The notes: generated by a model from the letters alone, not told the origin. Numbered from the stretch's first letter, positions 8,904 through 18,479 are shown. The stretch is DNA of 31,686 nucleotides from Chara braunii (GCA_003427395.1 BFEA01000260.1:1204277-1235962); one strand, 5' to 3'. Translations and numbers: made by a program.

Positions 8904-9200
8904 TCAGATAGGTGCTTCCATTGTAATATTGGTTTTTCCAAGACTGATAGCATTGACAATGGAAACAACATTAATGTCACCGGGATTTCTATCGAGCGGC
9001 TCACATACAAGATCCTCTAGCATCTTCATCAGTAGTTCTCGTCTTCTATCATCTCTCCTCCCAGACTTTTTGACTCTTCTGTACATCCGCGGATCTCCTC
9101 CTGATTGGATTCAATCTTAGCAATCGAAATTCTCAACCAATCTTTACATCTCTCAGAGGTCAGCAGAGTTCCTTTTGCAACTGCTTCCCATATTCTGTGT
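8904..9200 (-). pseudogene. unrecognised coding fragment, charged and helical
   Basis: Two overlapping minus-strand frames look like successive pieces of one protein broken by a frameshift near 9040-9060. The upstream piece is E/S/K-rich with a N-Q-E-E-I-R motif. The downstream piece (to 8904) starts R-R-E-L-L-M-K-M-L-E-D and continues through N-P-G-D-I-N-V-V-S-I. It may belong with the fragments on either side (8217-8640, 9440-9870). No known domain. Confidence 0.35.
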
Positions 9201-9439
9201 TAGCATCTTTGCGGACGTTCGTCGCATTTTCAGGTTGACAGCTGGAAATGGACGCGGCCTACTTTCGAAAGGTTCCTGGTGGTGCAATTTGCCAATTACA
9301 CATGGCTACGCCAATTGCCGCATACTGACAGTGATTGTGAATGAGATTACCCACGTTTGGACGATGTGTGCAAACCGTGCAGGTGCATCTCTAAACCGTC
9401 TCCTTGACTGACACCTGTAACGGAAACCCGTTAATCTTC

Positions 9440-9870
9440 TTTTGCACTACGCTGACCATTTTCCCTTTCTTCATCTTGTCCGTCGAATTTTCTTCGCAAT
9501 CATTTTTCTTCTCCTCATGTTTATTCCAACTTCCAGTTGATTCCATCAGAGAATCTGACTAGCTTTAGGTCGACCAAGCTTTCTGGAAAACAATTTGGCA
9601 GCGCTGGAGTACTGCACTACTTCTCCTATCTCCTTCCTCGCAAGGGCTTCTTGCTGTGTTTTACTTTTAAACATTCCAACCATCTCTTTCTTCAATCGTG
9701 AACTTCGACGAGAAGATTCAACAGCATTCTTCACTGTTTTAAGCCCACTGTGTTCAAACAACTCGCACTTTCTCAGTGGTCTAGTCTGTCACCCTTTTTC
9801 ACTCTCATTCTCCGAACAACTGCGTAATTGCCCTCCAATCCGCAGCCCTCACTCCTCCGTTGTTGACCAA
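9440..9870 (-). pseudogene. unrecognised basic coding fragment downstream of a half zinc knuckle
   Basis: A minus-strand frame runs from about 9860 to 9546 with two TGA codons in positions suited to arginine CGA. It is rich in K/R/S/E, including S-R-R-S-S-R-L-K-K-E and an A-L-A-R-K-E-I-G-E helix, and ends in K-L-G-R-P-K-A-S, an AT-hook-like G-R-P core. A shifted frame continues with a K/E/N-rich segment to about 9410. A pure A22 run on the plus strand (about 9877-9898) interrupts the locus just upstream and looks like an inserted homopolymer. No family is recognised; gag or linker sequence of a retroelement is the likeliest identity. Confidence 0.4.
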
Positions 9871-9898
9871 AGTCAAAAAAAAAAAAAAAAAAAAACCT

Positions 9899-10160
9899 CC
9901 CTCGCTCAACTCATCGGAAAGAGGCAAGTTAGTAAACCCATGATTCTGACTCTTGATGATTGCTTGGCACTTGTCCGTAGTTCTAGAATCCTGGATTTTG
10001 TAAAACCGCCCTTCCCTTTGCTCGTTGACACACTACATGTGGCCGTCCTCTTCCGTGGAATTCAAGGACAGAGACTAGGTTCTGATCGAAGATGTTTCCA
10101 CTATTTCCAACTTCAGTCTGCAGTCATTGTAGTTGTGACGGGGATCACCACTTATTGATG
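9899..10160 (-). pseudogene. gag-like fragment with half of a CCHC knuckle
   Basis: On the minus strand 10156-10120 reads S-G-D-P-R-H-N-Y-N-D-C, which fits the second half of a retroviral-type knuckle (C-G-D-P-x-H-x4-C) with the second cysteine changed to serine and the first not visible. The frame continues, with TAG stops, into a charged segment ending near 9899 at the homopolymer. Upstream, acidic and basic gag-linker-like sequence is found on the same strand (10834-10912, 11420-11662). Together they suggest an old retroelement gag on the minus strand, unrelated to the plus-strand gypsy element. Confidence 0.4.
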
Positions 10161-10272
10161 ATGATGGCAACCTATCTTTTTTTCTTCATTTTTTTTTTTA
10201 TAGGGCAAATTGGTTCCAGAGGGAGTGATATGAGCAGCACGCTGTAGTACGCCTACGATTGGTTGGTTTTGT

Positions 10273-10322
10273 CTATTGGTAGGGAGCCACACCGGCTGGA
10301 GATTCGGTCCGGCGTCCCATAG
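10273..10322 (+). repeat. dispersed 50-bp repeat, copy 2
   Basis: TCTATTGGTAGGGAGC followed by CCGGCTGGAGATTCGG and GTCCCATAG matches copy 1 in order and spacing, with scattered substitutions. Confidence 0.5.
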
Positions 10323-10699
10323 GTCCTAATGGATCAATACACCGTAACATGAGTCTGAACACCGGGGCCATCAAATGGATAGCAAGAAACAATTGGAACA
10401 TTGGGTGCCTCTTCGCCTCACAATTGGGTGCCTCGCCGGGACATGTTCAGGCCGGCAACCTTAAGCCCATGCCCAGTCAGTTATACAAATTCTCCTTCTC
10501 TAACTTTTCATGCATTCATCATGTCTTTCCGTCTAAGCCCTCCGAGCCCTCTCTGTCACACCTATGTATGTTTGCTTGTGCCTCGGAGAGATCAGCGCAT
10601 ATGCGCAGCGCTGGGGAGCACTGCTAAATCCGACTTCCTTTATCCAACGCATGTCTTCACTATTTCATAAAATTTGCCCCCCAAAGTTACTCTCCAAAA

Positions 10700-10912
10700 T
10701 GGCAAAAACTATCAAGCCGATGATTGCTGCTTGCCTTTGCTTGCCTTTTTCGCTTGTCATCCTTATCATTTGTTCCATTTCAGAGTCGTTCTGCCTGAGT
10801 ATTTTGGATCACTGTGCATAGTGTCGCTTATTTTGGTGTTCATTCTGATTCTTCATCATCTCCTTCATTTCCCTCTTCATCTGAAGAAGGTGGGTCCGGT
10901 GGAGGTTCACTA
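10700..10912 (-). pseudogene. acidic Pro/Ser/Asp/Glu linker fragment, gag-like
   Basis: On the minus strand 10912-10834 encodes an E-P-P-P-D-P-P-S-S-D-E-E-G run followed by more acidic residues. After two stops it continues into a basic K-D-D-K-R-K-R-Q-A-K-A-S-S segment near 10740-10700. This acidic-then-basic linker is common in gag proteins of plant and fungal gypsy elements. It lies upstream (in minus orientation) of the half zinc knuckle at 10120-10156. Confidence 0.35.
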
Positions 10913-11419
10913 TAACCTTATGGACATTTTTAGTGTCTTTGGGGGTGGCATGTTCACTGGGTCATATGATTTAACCACTTGTCTTGGTAACAATCTCTTA
11001 ATAGCCACTTCTCAATTCTCGTACCCTATCCTGTCATTCTTACATCGTGAACACTTTGTAGAGTCCTTGGCACTCCATTTCCAATTTTTCACGTGCACAT
11101 GGTCCGCACCTAACTGGAATGGGCTTCAGGAGCAAAGAGATTTTCCTGGTGGGGTCTATCACTGATGATGGGTCTTTCTTTCCTTTCTCATTCCAACTTA
11201 GATTATTTCTGCGATGTTTCACTCCAGATGTCAACCCTCTCTACCATCCCTTTGTAGGAGTTGTGATTCATCCTCGTTTACGTTTCTTATTTATTTTTAG
11301 ACCCACAGCTCGTTCGTGAAGCAATAATTGCAAGTCCTTCGTCACTGGGGTCTTCGTCTGCACCTTCTTCCTACAGAGCAATTTCCTATCCCAATCTCTC
11401 ATTCTCTTCCTCCACAGTC

Positions 11420-11662
11420 TTACCTCTCGCTTTTGATGTCTACATCCTCCTGCTGCTTTTCTGGCTCAACATCCTCACTCTTCTTTAGTTCCATTCCGAC
11501 CATCCTCGATAATCTTTTATACCCTCTTGTTGTCACCTCTTCTCCACTTTTTCTCGTACTTTCTTTTTCCAGTTGCAACTTTTCTTCACACTGGTCATCT
11601 TGCTTTTGCGCTTCCACCTCCGTACAATCTTTTTTTCCTATACAGATAAGATATTCCCTCAT
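11420..11662 (-). pseudogene. charged coiled-coil-like fragment
   Basis: An 80-codon frame rich in E, K, R and Q (for example E-E-K-L-Q-L-E-K-E-S) without proline in its first half, consistent with a coiled coil. It starts with ATG just after repeat copy 3. The frame continues beyond 11420 with a stop and further E-rich sequence. The adjoining minus-strand frame 11040-11234 is also K/R-rich. It may be the N-terminal part of the gag-like locus to the left. Confidence 0.35.
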
Positions 11663-11669
11663 TCAAAGG

Positions 11670-11725
11670 GACGCCGGACCCTTTTTCCGGCAGGTGCTGC
11701 TCCCCACTGATAGATGGAACCTTCA
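11670..11725 (-). repeat. dispersed 50-bp repeat, copy 3
   Basis: The reverse complement reads CCATCTATCAGTGGGGAGCA, then GCACCTGCCGG, then GTCCGGCGTCCC, matching copies 1 and 2. It lies immediately upstream of the charged minus-strand frame, which hints that the repeat is a leader or 5' coding part of that element. Confidence 0.5.
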
Positions 11726-11739
11726 TAGAGGGGTCCCAC

Positions 11740-13385
11740 TTCAGGAATATGCTCTTCCCACTCCCTCAAATACTCCCCACATCGGATTTAAAAACAAAAA
11801 ACAAAAAACAAAAAAGATATTCCATCATTACCGCATTGGTTTCATTTGGAAAGTTGTTGTTCATAAAGTGATTTCGAACTTGCTTCTTCCCCGTCCATCA
11901 TCGAATGGTGGGGGGGTGAAGGGGATATTCTGATTTGTCGCTTACGAATACTTCGTCACCATGCAATTTGTACTCGGTGGTGGTTACCAGCCATATCCTC
12001 CCGACCCATTCCCTGAGCTCATCCTTGATTCGCACACACACTTGCATTCATCAAACTACTGTTCCCACGCCGTCCTCCCTTCGAATCCTTGTAATATCAA
12101 ACTACTCCTTTGGCCTTCGCACTGTGTCACACTTGAAACTTTCTCACTCTTCATGATGTTTATAATGTGGTTGTGTGTGTGAACACCACCCACTTTAGGC
12201 TTAACCTGGGAACAGGTTATGGACTGGGTTGCGGAGGGCATTCAATATTCGAACCCAACATATGAGATGCATCAAACCCTTGTTTGTGATAAAGAAAAAG
12301 ACGTTACAAGTCGGTCGACGTAGCTCAGTGAAGGAGCATGCAGTTGTGTTAAGCACTCCCCTAACTCTTAACACATCACCGTCACCCCTACCCCACACTT
12401 CCTCCCCCTTATTATCGCTCGTTATCGAGTCAGTCACACTCTACTCATTATGATGCCAATCGAGCACGAAAAGGAGTCGACCAACAGAATGTGGACCTCA
12501 TGGAGTTGACCAACACAATTGTTAAACCCAAGTCTAGACTTATGCTACCAAACTACGGCCGGCGCCTCTGTCTTTGAGCATTGGATCCCTAGCGATGAAA
12601 GTTCAAAATCGAGATCTATTTTTCTCAAACAACTAAATGCATAAATGATATCTAAGAAAACCTCATCCATTCTGGTGAAGGTTGAAGACCTAAATTGCTA
12701 AAACTTACATTTTGATTTGTTATAACCCACTTGCAAACTCGAAGTCGCAAGCCTTGAAACAGAGTAGGAGATAGATCAGCATCAATGTTCAAGAAGACTC
12801 TGGTGATGCAAGAAAGTTTCATGTTCAGATAAACTTGATTTTTCTATTGGTGGTCGACAACTTGACAGTAATTTTTTTTATAAAAATAATTCTTTTCGTA
12901 AATTTATTGATGTCAGTGCATGTTTTTTTTTATGTGAAAAAGCACCAACTGGCGTTGACCAGTTGGTGAAAACCCTTTTATGCAGTGGTGTTTGTCAATT
13001 GTTGGAAGGACTTGTGGTTTTGTCTTTGGCAACATCATATATGCAAAATTTGAAAAAAGGATAAAGAAGAGCAGATGCCAAGCTTGAATAGCACAAAGAA
13101 CATGTTCGAAGGTTAAGTAGACAGAACAATACATTCTTCTAACTTCTCTCCTTCGGAAATATGTACTCAACAATCTTTTCTATGTGGAAGGTGTTTTTTT
13201 TTTCGATTTTTTTTTTAGCTGTTGAATATAACCTGCATTTTGGCTAACAACTCGACAAAAGGTGTTTGTAGTAACTTTGTACTGTTATGTTATATTTCTT
13301 ATGTTTTTCCAAAGTTTTTTTTTTTTTAATATTTACGTTTATCAATTTGTTTTTTTTATTTTTGCGTACTTTATAGTATGTAGCA
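11740..13385. other. AT-rich region without a supported gene
   Basis: Short frames on both strands follow base composition only. A 12311-12335 stretch (GTAGCTCAGTGAAGGAGC) resembles a tRNA D-arm, but no T-arm or acceptor follows. T and A homopolymers are frequent near 13190-13360. I see no coding sequence. Confidence 0.45.
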
Positions 13386-13560
13386 GGGTCACCAGCCCGT
13401 ACGTACGGAGGGCGCTGGGCAGACCTCCATACGTACCGGCGTTCGGCTCACCAGCCCGTACGTACGGAGGTCCCCGGGAAGACCTCCGTACGTACGGGCG
13501 TTCGGGGTCCAGTTCGGGGTTCGAACCCGACGGCACTCGGTCCCCGCCAAAAAATATTTT
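13386..13560. repeat. GC-rich palindromic island C: 59-bp tandem hairpin units
   Basis: Two units with period 59 start TCACCAGCCCGTACGTACGG (13389 and 13448). Unit 2 is a near-perfect hairpin with 19-bp arms (13454-13472 and 13481-13499) and an 8-base CCCGGGAA loop. Unit 1 has the same arms with mismatches. The arms are made of the palindromic word CGTACGTACG. The word CATACGTACCGG (13428-13439) is also found, with one variable base, in islands D and E. A TTCGGGGTTCGAACCCGA stretch (about 13513-13530) resembles a tRNA T-arm but has no tRNA around it. T-rich tracts flank the island. Confidence 0.65.
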
Positions 13561-13628
13561 GGGGCCTAAAAGTAATTATTTTTTTCTGAATTTTTTTATG
13601 TGAGTTCTCTATGACGTGAGGTGCCTGC

Positions 13629-13902
13629 CTGTAAATTTTCAGGTCATTTGGCTAAACGAAATAAGAATTAAAAATCGCCAAAGATGGCGATGTCAAAACG
13701 TGCTCGCCCACGTAGTTTTTCACTTTTTACTTTTTGTTTTCACTTTAGTTCAGGGTGGTAACAATTTTATTATTTTTTGTAACTTTTTTAGTAGGTTTTG
13801 TATTATATGGAGTATACATCTGTAAATTTTCAGGGCATTTAGCTATGCCAAAAAAAATGAAAAATTGCCAAAGATGGCGGTGTCGAAAACATGCTCACGC
13901 AC
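13629..13902 (+). repeat. 83-bp imperfect direct repeat, two copies
   Basis: Copies at 13629-13711 and 13820-13902 share CTGTAAATTTTCAGG, CATTTGGCTA/CATTTAGCTA, GCCAAAGATGGCG and TGCTC-CGC blocks (period 191). The first contains a 7-bp hairpin with a four-base loop (13674-13680 with 13685-13691); the second keeps its inner five pairs. Confidence 0.65.
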
Positions 13903-14038
13903 TCACTGAATTTAAATCTTTTTTTATTTTTATTAATTTTTATTTTCACTATTTATGTTTCGTATTTTATTTTTATTTCGAATTTGGTAAGGAATTCGGA
14001 TGTAATGCTGGGGCAAATCTTGTTTAATTTATTTTTCT

Positions 14039-14215
14039 CCATAACATATAGTTTTTCAGATTTTTTTGATAACTTACTTTTTTTTTTTTTTTTTTTTTTG
14101 GGGGGGGGGGGGGGGGTTTGCGTTTGGCCTGAACGGCTGAACGCATCCCCTAGGGGTCCCATACGTTCGGGCGTTCAGGTTCGGGCGTTCGGCCTGTCCT
14201 GAATGCCGGTTACCC
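14039..14215. repeat. T22-G17 junction and GC-rich island D
   Basis: An AT-rich lead (ATAACATATAG, then CAGATTTTTTTGA) is followed by 22 T (14078-14099), 17 G (14100-14116) and a GC-rich island. The lead also occurs before island F at 15931-15966, so lead plus T-tract plus island is one dispersed unit. Island D has CCTGAACG (14128-14135) paired with CGTTCAGG (14172-14179), TGAACGC with GCGTTCA, the palindrome CCCCTAGGGG (14147-14156), and the shared word CATACGTTCGGG (14160-14171). Confidence 0.65.
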
Positions 14216-15240
14216 TGGTACATAGTATATACTCGTTTTTGCCCCGAAGGGGAATAAGGTGTTATAGTGTATTCAGTAATATTGTTTTTCCCCCCCAACT
14301 TCGATGTTCGAAATTCGGTGAGATCGGTAATACAAGCTCATGGCAGGATACTGTAGAGGACGGGGAAAAAAGAAAATATATCATGTGTGAAAGTATTACT
14401 GTCACTTATGTCATGGGCATAATAGTGTTATTTTCACATTTTTTTCAAAAAATGAGAATTTGTTACAGAGGGTATCGAATGTTTCGATTTTCAATATATT
14501 GTTTCGCACACAAACATTTATTGAATTTTGAATGCTTCTTTTGCAGAGTATATATGATGGGGGGGAGAGAAAAATTATCCACCGCATCAACTTGGAGTTG
14601 GATAGCGGGATGAGAGAAATCATCCAGTGCAGCAACATAACTATTTTTTCACGATCAATTTCTTTTTTAATTTTAGTTTGCATATAAAGACCAGAACTTG
14701 AAGTCGGATAGCGGGAATGTTTTTATTTTCAGATTTTTTAGTGCATTGCTTTTAGCGCGACAAATTGTGTATGTTGGCATGTTGAAATTGGGGGCCTTGA
14801 ACCCCTAGCAATAAATAGTTGGTGTCGCCCCAAGAAATTATTATTAGTGAGTATTCTGTAACGGTAACAGTGAGAATATTAAAGGACAGTTCATTACTAT
14901 TATGATTGAATATTGACTATTTAAATTTTTCAATATGTTTTTTTATTTATTATTATGACTTCGAAAAATCCTCAAAAGATTGCGTATTTAGGCTTTTAGG
15001 GGTTTTTTTGAAGTGGCCTTTGAGAGGAAGATTGTAAGTGGGTCGATTGAAGTATATAACTAATCAGATTTATGAACAATAGCAAGAATTGAAAACAATA
15101 TATATATATATACACACAAATGAATATTAATATTTAGAACTCAATTATCAAAGAAAAACTCATAATAGGCATCCTTGAACCATTGTCCACTTAAGAGAGG
15201 GAGAGGTATGAGGTGAAAATCCTTTCTCTATAACATATGT
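14216..15240. other. AT-rich region without a supported gene
   Basis: The short frames have AT-driven composition. A TA run with CA extension lies at about 15101-15118. No domain, RNA gene or repeat was recognised. Confidence 0.45.
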
Positions 15241-15472
15241 TTTAAAAGGTTACCTTTAAGTGGAAGAACGACAATGTTAACTTGCAATGTGACTGTGTTA
15301 TTATTCACTAAGAGCTGCAACCAATACTTTTAATAGATATTGGAAGTTTTTCATTTGTAACGCATTTTTTAAAGGGTTATATTTTTAGTGGAATAATAGG
15401 GATGTTAACGTACAGAATAATTATGTTTTTTACTAAAACTACGAATTATTACTTTTAACATAGACTTCATAT
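15241..15472. repeat. diverged ~128-bp tandem repeat
   Basis: Two copies (about 15241-15350 and 15366-15472) share TTTTAAA-GGTTA, TTTAAGTGGAA, ATGTTAAC, TATTACTTTTAA-type blocks in the same order with many substitutions. Confidence 0.45.
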
Positions 15473-15719
15473 GCAACCTTTAAGGTCCGACCCATATATA
15501 GTCATAACGACTGTCATTGTCATGTGCATTCAGTTTAGGACCACTTTTTTCATGTCGTAAACTATTATGTTTGATTTACCTATATTTTATTGAGGATGTT
15601 ATAGCTAATTAAAAATCATTTTTTTTTTGTCGGGAGGAAAAATGCTTATGTAGAAAGCATTTTCTATCACCTCTTGAAGTCGGATGCATGTATACATTCA
15701 CTTGTTTTTTTCTTTTAAG

Positions 15720-15812
15720 CTAGGTTACCAATGGTCCGGGGGCTGGTCGTCTCCCCCGGACGTCTCCCCCATACGTCCGGTACCCCCATCGTCCGGGAAA
15801 AAAAGTTTTTTT
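15720..15812. repeat. GC-rich palindromic island E
   Basis: The arms are GTCCGGGGG (15734-15742) with CCCCCGGAC (15753-15761), and CCGGACGT (15756-15763) with ACGTCCGG (15773-15780). The two hairpins overlap and exclude each other. The shared family word reads CATACGTCCGGT (15770-15781). The island starts with GGTTACCA, like GGTCACCA in island C, and is followed by A7, a T-tract and TCG. Confidence 0.65.
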
Positions 15813-15927
15813 TTTCGTAAAAAATAAATAACTAAATTTAAAAAAATTCAGTTTTTTATTTTTAACGCATGATGGACTGTGAATTTGAACATGTCTCCAA
15901 GGCAAAAGTTGCTTGTATTGTCATGTT

Positions 15928-16090
15928 ACATAACATATATGTTTTTCAGATTTTTTTGAGAACTTGTTTTTTTTTTTTTTTTTTTTTGCGGTAGGTCGAA
16001 GAATCCTTGTCCAGTCGGACGTCCGAGCAGACGTCCGGTCGGACATCCCGGACGGTTAGGGGCTTCCCAAACGTCCGATCCAACAACCTA
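15928..16090. repeat. lead, T-tract and GC-rich palindromic island F
   Basis: The lead ATAACATATATG plus CAGATTTTTTTGA copies the one before island D. A T-tract ends at about 15986. The island contains the 10-bp palindrome CGGACGTCCG (16015-16024) and GTCCGGTCGGAC (16032-16043) in a loose repeat of CGGAC and GTCCG words. Confidence 0.6.
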
Positions 16091-16639
16091 GCTTTTAAGT
16101 GACATTTTGTTAGATTTGAAGTATGTTGTTTTCAAGCTCAAATAAAGACATGAAATGTATAACCATTTTTTTTGACAATTTATCATTTTGCGAGAGTGTA
16201 TATAAAATAACATTTTGTGATGTAAGTGTGTTAGGGTTGGATGAAGCTTTATTTGGTCATAATTGTGTTTAGATATATCAAATAAAGTATCATGGAGGAT
16301 AGCATGTTATGCTTATGTTGTCCTTAAAACCTCAGATACGCAATATGGTATGGTGCACTATGAAACAAAAACTTTGGTTGAAATGCATTAAATGAAAAAT
16401 CTCAATTTGGATATATGAAAAGAAATGATTCCAAACAGGGTGGTCGGAGTTCGGTCTGGGTCAACCGGAGCAGTCGAACATTTGCCCCCATCCCCAACCC
16501 CTTGCATATTTGAGGGTGCAAAGATTTTTAAGGTTTTGTTTTTTTTTGCCAAATCATGCGTGAAGGTGTTTTACAAATAATATATATATTTTTTTATTAA
16601 AAAAATTGGTAAGGGGTTGAAGTTGTTCGCTGAATGGAT
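16091..16639. other. AT-rich region without a supported gene
   Basis: No convincing frame. A short GC-rich patch at 16437-16500 (GGTCGGAGTTCGGTCTGGG) may be a decayed island of the same family. Confidence 0.4.
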
Positions 16640-16817
16640 AGGTTGTACTGTCCAATGTTGCAACTAAGTGAGTGTGTTTGTGCATGCGGGACGCTTTGTT
16701 TTTCTTGTATGCATTATTTTCATAGGTCGTACTCTCCAATGTTGCAAGTAAGTGAGTGTGTGTGTGCATGCGGGACGCTTTGTTTTTCTTGTATGCATTA
16801 TTTTCATAGGTCGTACC
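16640..16817. repeat. 84-bp minisatellite, two units plus a partial third
   Basis: Units start at 16640 and 16724 with a partial one at 16808 (word AGGTYGTAC). They are nearly identical, including TGCATGCGGGACGCTTTG. Because 84 is divisible by three, a 125-codon frame on the minus strand (16554-16931) shows a 28-residue repeat; I attribute it to the minisatellite, not to a gene. Confidence 0.8.
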
Positions 16818-16974
16818 TAAATGATTGTAGGGAATATGAAGGTGTAGTTTTACCCCATCGGTAATGGTGAAAGGTTGAGATTTTAAGGCTTTAGTTACGC
16901 TTCGGTAGACCCTGCCCAAGCAACCAACCACTCAATTAGTTAGGGGAAAAAAGACAGCATCGCGTACGCACGCG

Positions 16975-17172
16975 TTGTATGTGTGTTTGTATGTTTGTGT
17001 GTGCGCGTGCGAATGTTTGTGTGTATCTGTGTGTGTGTGTGGATGCGTATGTATATAAGCATGTGCAGGGCGGGGCAGGGGGTAAACCCACAATCAATCG
17101 CTCAAGATTAATATGTATATATATATATATGTATATATATCGTCTATATATATATGTATATATATATATATG
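16975..17172. repeat. GT-rich and TA-rich microsatellites
   Basis: Interrupted GT repeats at about 16977-17042 and TATATA/TATG runs at about 17113-17172 that can form an imperfect palindrome. Confidence 0.8.
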
Positions 17173-17789
17173 ATTAATTAGTTGAGGTAGGTAATCCACC
17201 ACTTTTGTTGTTGCACTTTCTTCAATCGGGTCACTTCTTACGATCCGAAAGACAAGAGGTTGTCATGCAAGATTTAGATATCTTTTATAAATAAATAATG
17301 TTAATGAAAATCCCTTCCAATTGTGTGGGTTCAACTCTGAGTGAGACCTTATTATTACGGTCGACTTTGGTCCTCGGTCTTCTAAATCGTTCATTATGCT
17401 TCGGAACAAAAAATGCAATTATGGAAACAATGAATTAGAAATAATGCATATAGCACATTAAGTTGTGAATGTGGAAATTTAAAAATTATGACATGTTAAA
17501 TAAAGAGCAATGACATCAAACCAATGTAGATAGAAATAAAGCAAATCAAATTGGCTCAAGGCAGAGACAAGATGGATGGGGAAGGTGAAAATTTGTAGTA
17601 TTCTAAGGAAATATAATAGATGAAAAAATATAATCAATACTCGTTAGGAGTCCTCACTCATTTTTCTTACCTCATCGTCAATTTATTTATTGATTGTGTA
17701 TCTCGAGCGTCTTCAGCCATGTTAATGAACTATTTGAAATATGGCCTAGCGATATACCGTCATCGAAAGCCCGTGAGTTTCAAGTTCAT
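17173..17789. other. AT-rich region without a supported gene
   Basis: No long frame, no repeat and no RNA gene were recognised. Confidence 0.4.
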
Positions 17790-18167
17790 CTAAGACCAAG
17801 GATTTAAAAGGCGACGAGATTCCGGTTTTAGAGGAGGATAAAATGACATGGATAAAATTTCTTGTAGGAGATAAACAACCCCTGAGTGTGTGGTTACTGC
17901 CTCATACTTAATCTCTTCTGGTGAGATATACCTCTTGGCTAAGGCAATTAAATTATTTCTGTAAGAATCATCACGAAGGTAGAAGGATACCGATTGGCTA
18001 GGGCAATCAGTGTGTGTGTGAGGGCTAAGATTATGAATCAACTTTGCATCCTCTTGAAACAATTGTGCTCTCTTAGACTGAGTGAAATGTTCATGAGTTA
18101 TTTTTCTTTTTTTTGCATACATTTTTAGGTGAGGGATAATACCCTCTGCAAAATCAGTGATAATCAA
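17790..18167 (-). pseudogene. unrecognised 125-codon frame, probably part of a broken coding locus
   Basis: The minus-strand frame has balanced charged, aromatic and aliphatic residues (for example K-R-Y-I-S-P-E-E-I-K-Y-E) and does not look like simple AT-driven translation. The same frame continues upstream to about 18470 with only a few stops, through a segment with I-L-I-D-L-N and N-G-F-H-Y motifs, so the original protein was probably longer than 230 residues. No domain is recognised. A retroelement gag or integrase relic is possible, but I cannot name it. Confidence 0.35.
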
Positions 18168-18479
18168 GAAGATTTATAAATTTTATTGCCTGAAGCCAAT
18201 AACGTTTACATACTGGTAATGAAAACCATTTTTGGCGGGGATCATGTTAAGATCGATCAAGATCGACTCATTTACAGGAAATGAAGGAATAACGTTGATG
18301 TATTGAGAAAAATATTTTAACTGAATCGACTAACAGAGGGAGATATTTATGAAAATTGTGTTGATTGTATGTGTCTGATGAACAATTCTCATCTCCGAGG
18401 GACATGCTCTCTCGAGGTCAATTTGAGTAACTCTATGATCAAGCAATTTTCATATTTCATCCTTCATACTTATCTGTAT

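Noticed and set aside
9595-10158. 187-codon plus-strand frame
   Set aside because: Opposite strand of the readable gag-like fragments; includes a poly-lysine from the A22 run and pyrimidine-driven residues.
12305-12340. tRNA-like D-arm (GTAGCTCAGTGAAGGAGC)
   Set aside because: No anticodon arm of normal geometry, T-arm or acceptor pairing follows within 80 bases.
13386-13505. CRISPR-like array
   Set aside because: Only two units, spacing is part of a 59-bp tandem hairpin, and the context is eukaryotic.
13513-13548. tRNA-like T-arm (GGGTTCGAACCC) ending CCGCCA
   Set aside because: Canonical stem pairing fails by one position and no upstream D-arm or matching acceptor exists; it lies in a palindromic GC island that creates such words.
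13342-15905. Minus-strand frames sharing an R-T-Y-G motif in islands C, D and E
   Set aside because: The shared residues come from the common CATACGT word; flanking sequence is not protein-like, so a DNA or RNA hairpin explains it better.
16554-16931. 125-codon minus-strand frame with a 28-residue repeat
   Set aside because: Fully explained by the 84-bp minisatellite; the opposite strand is equally open.
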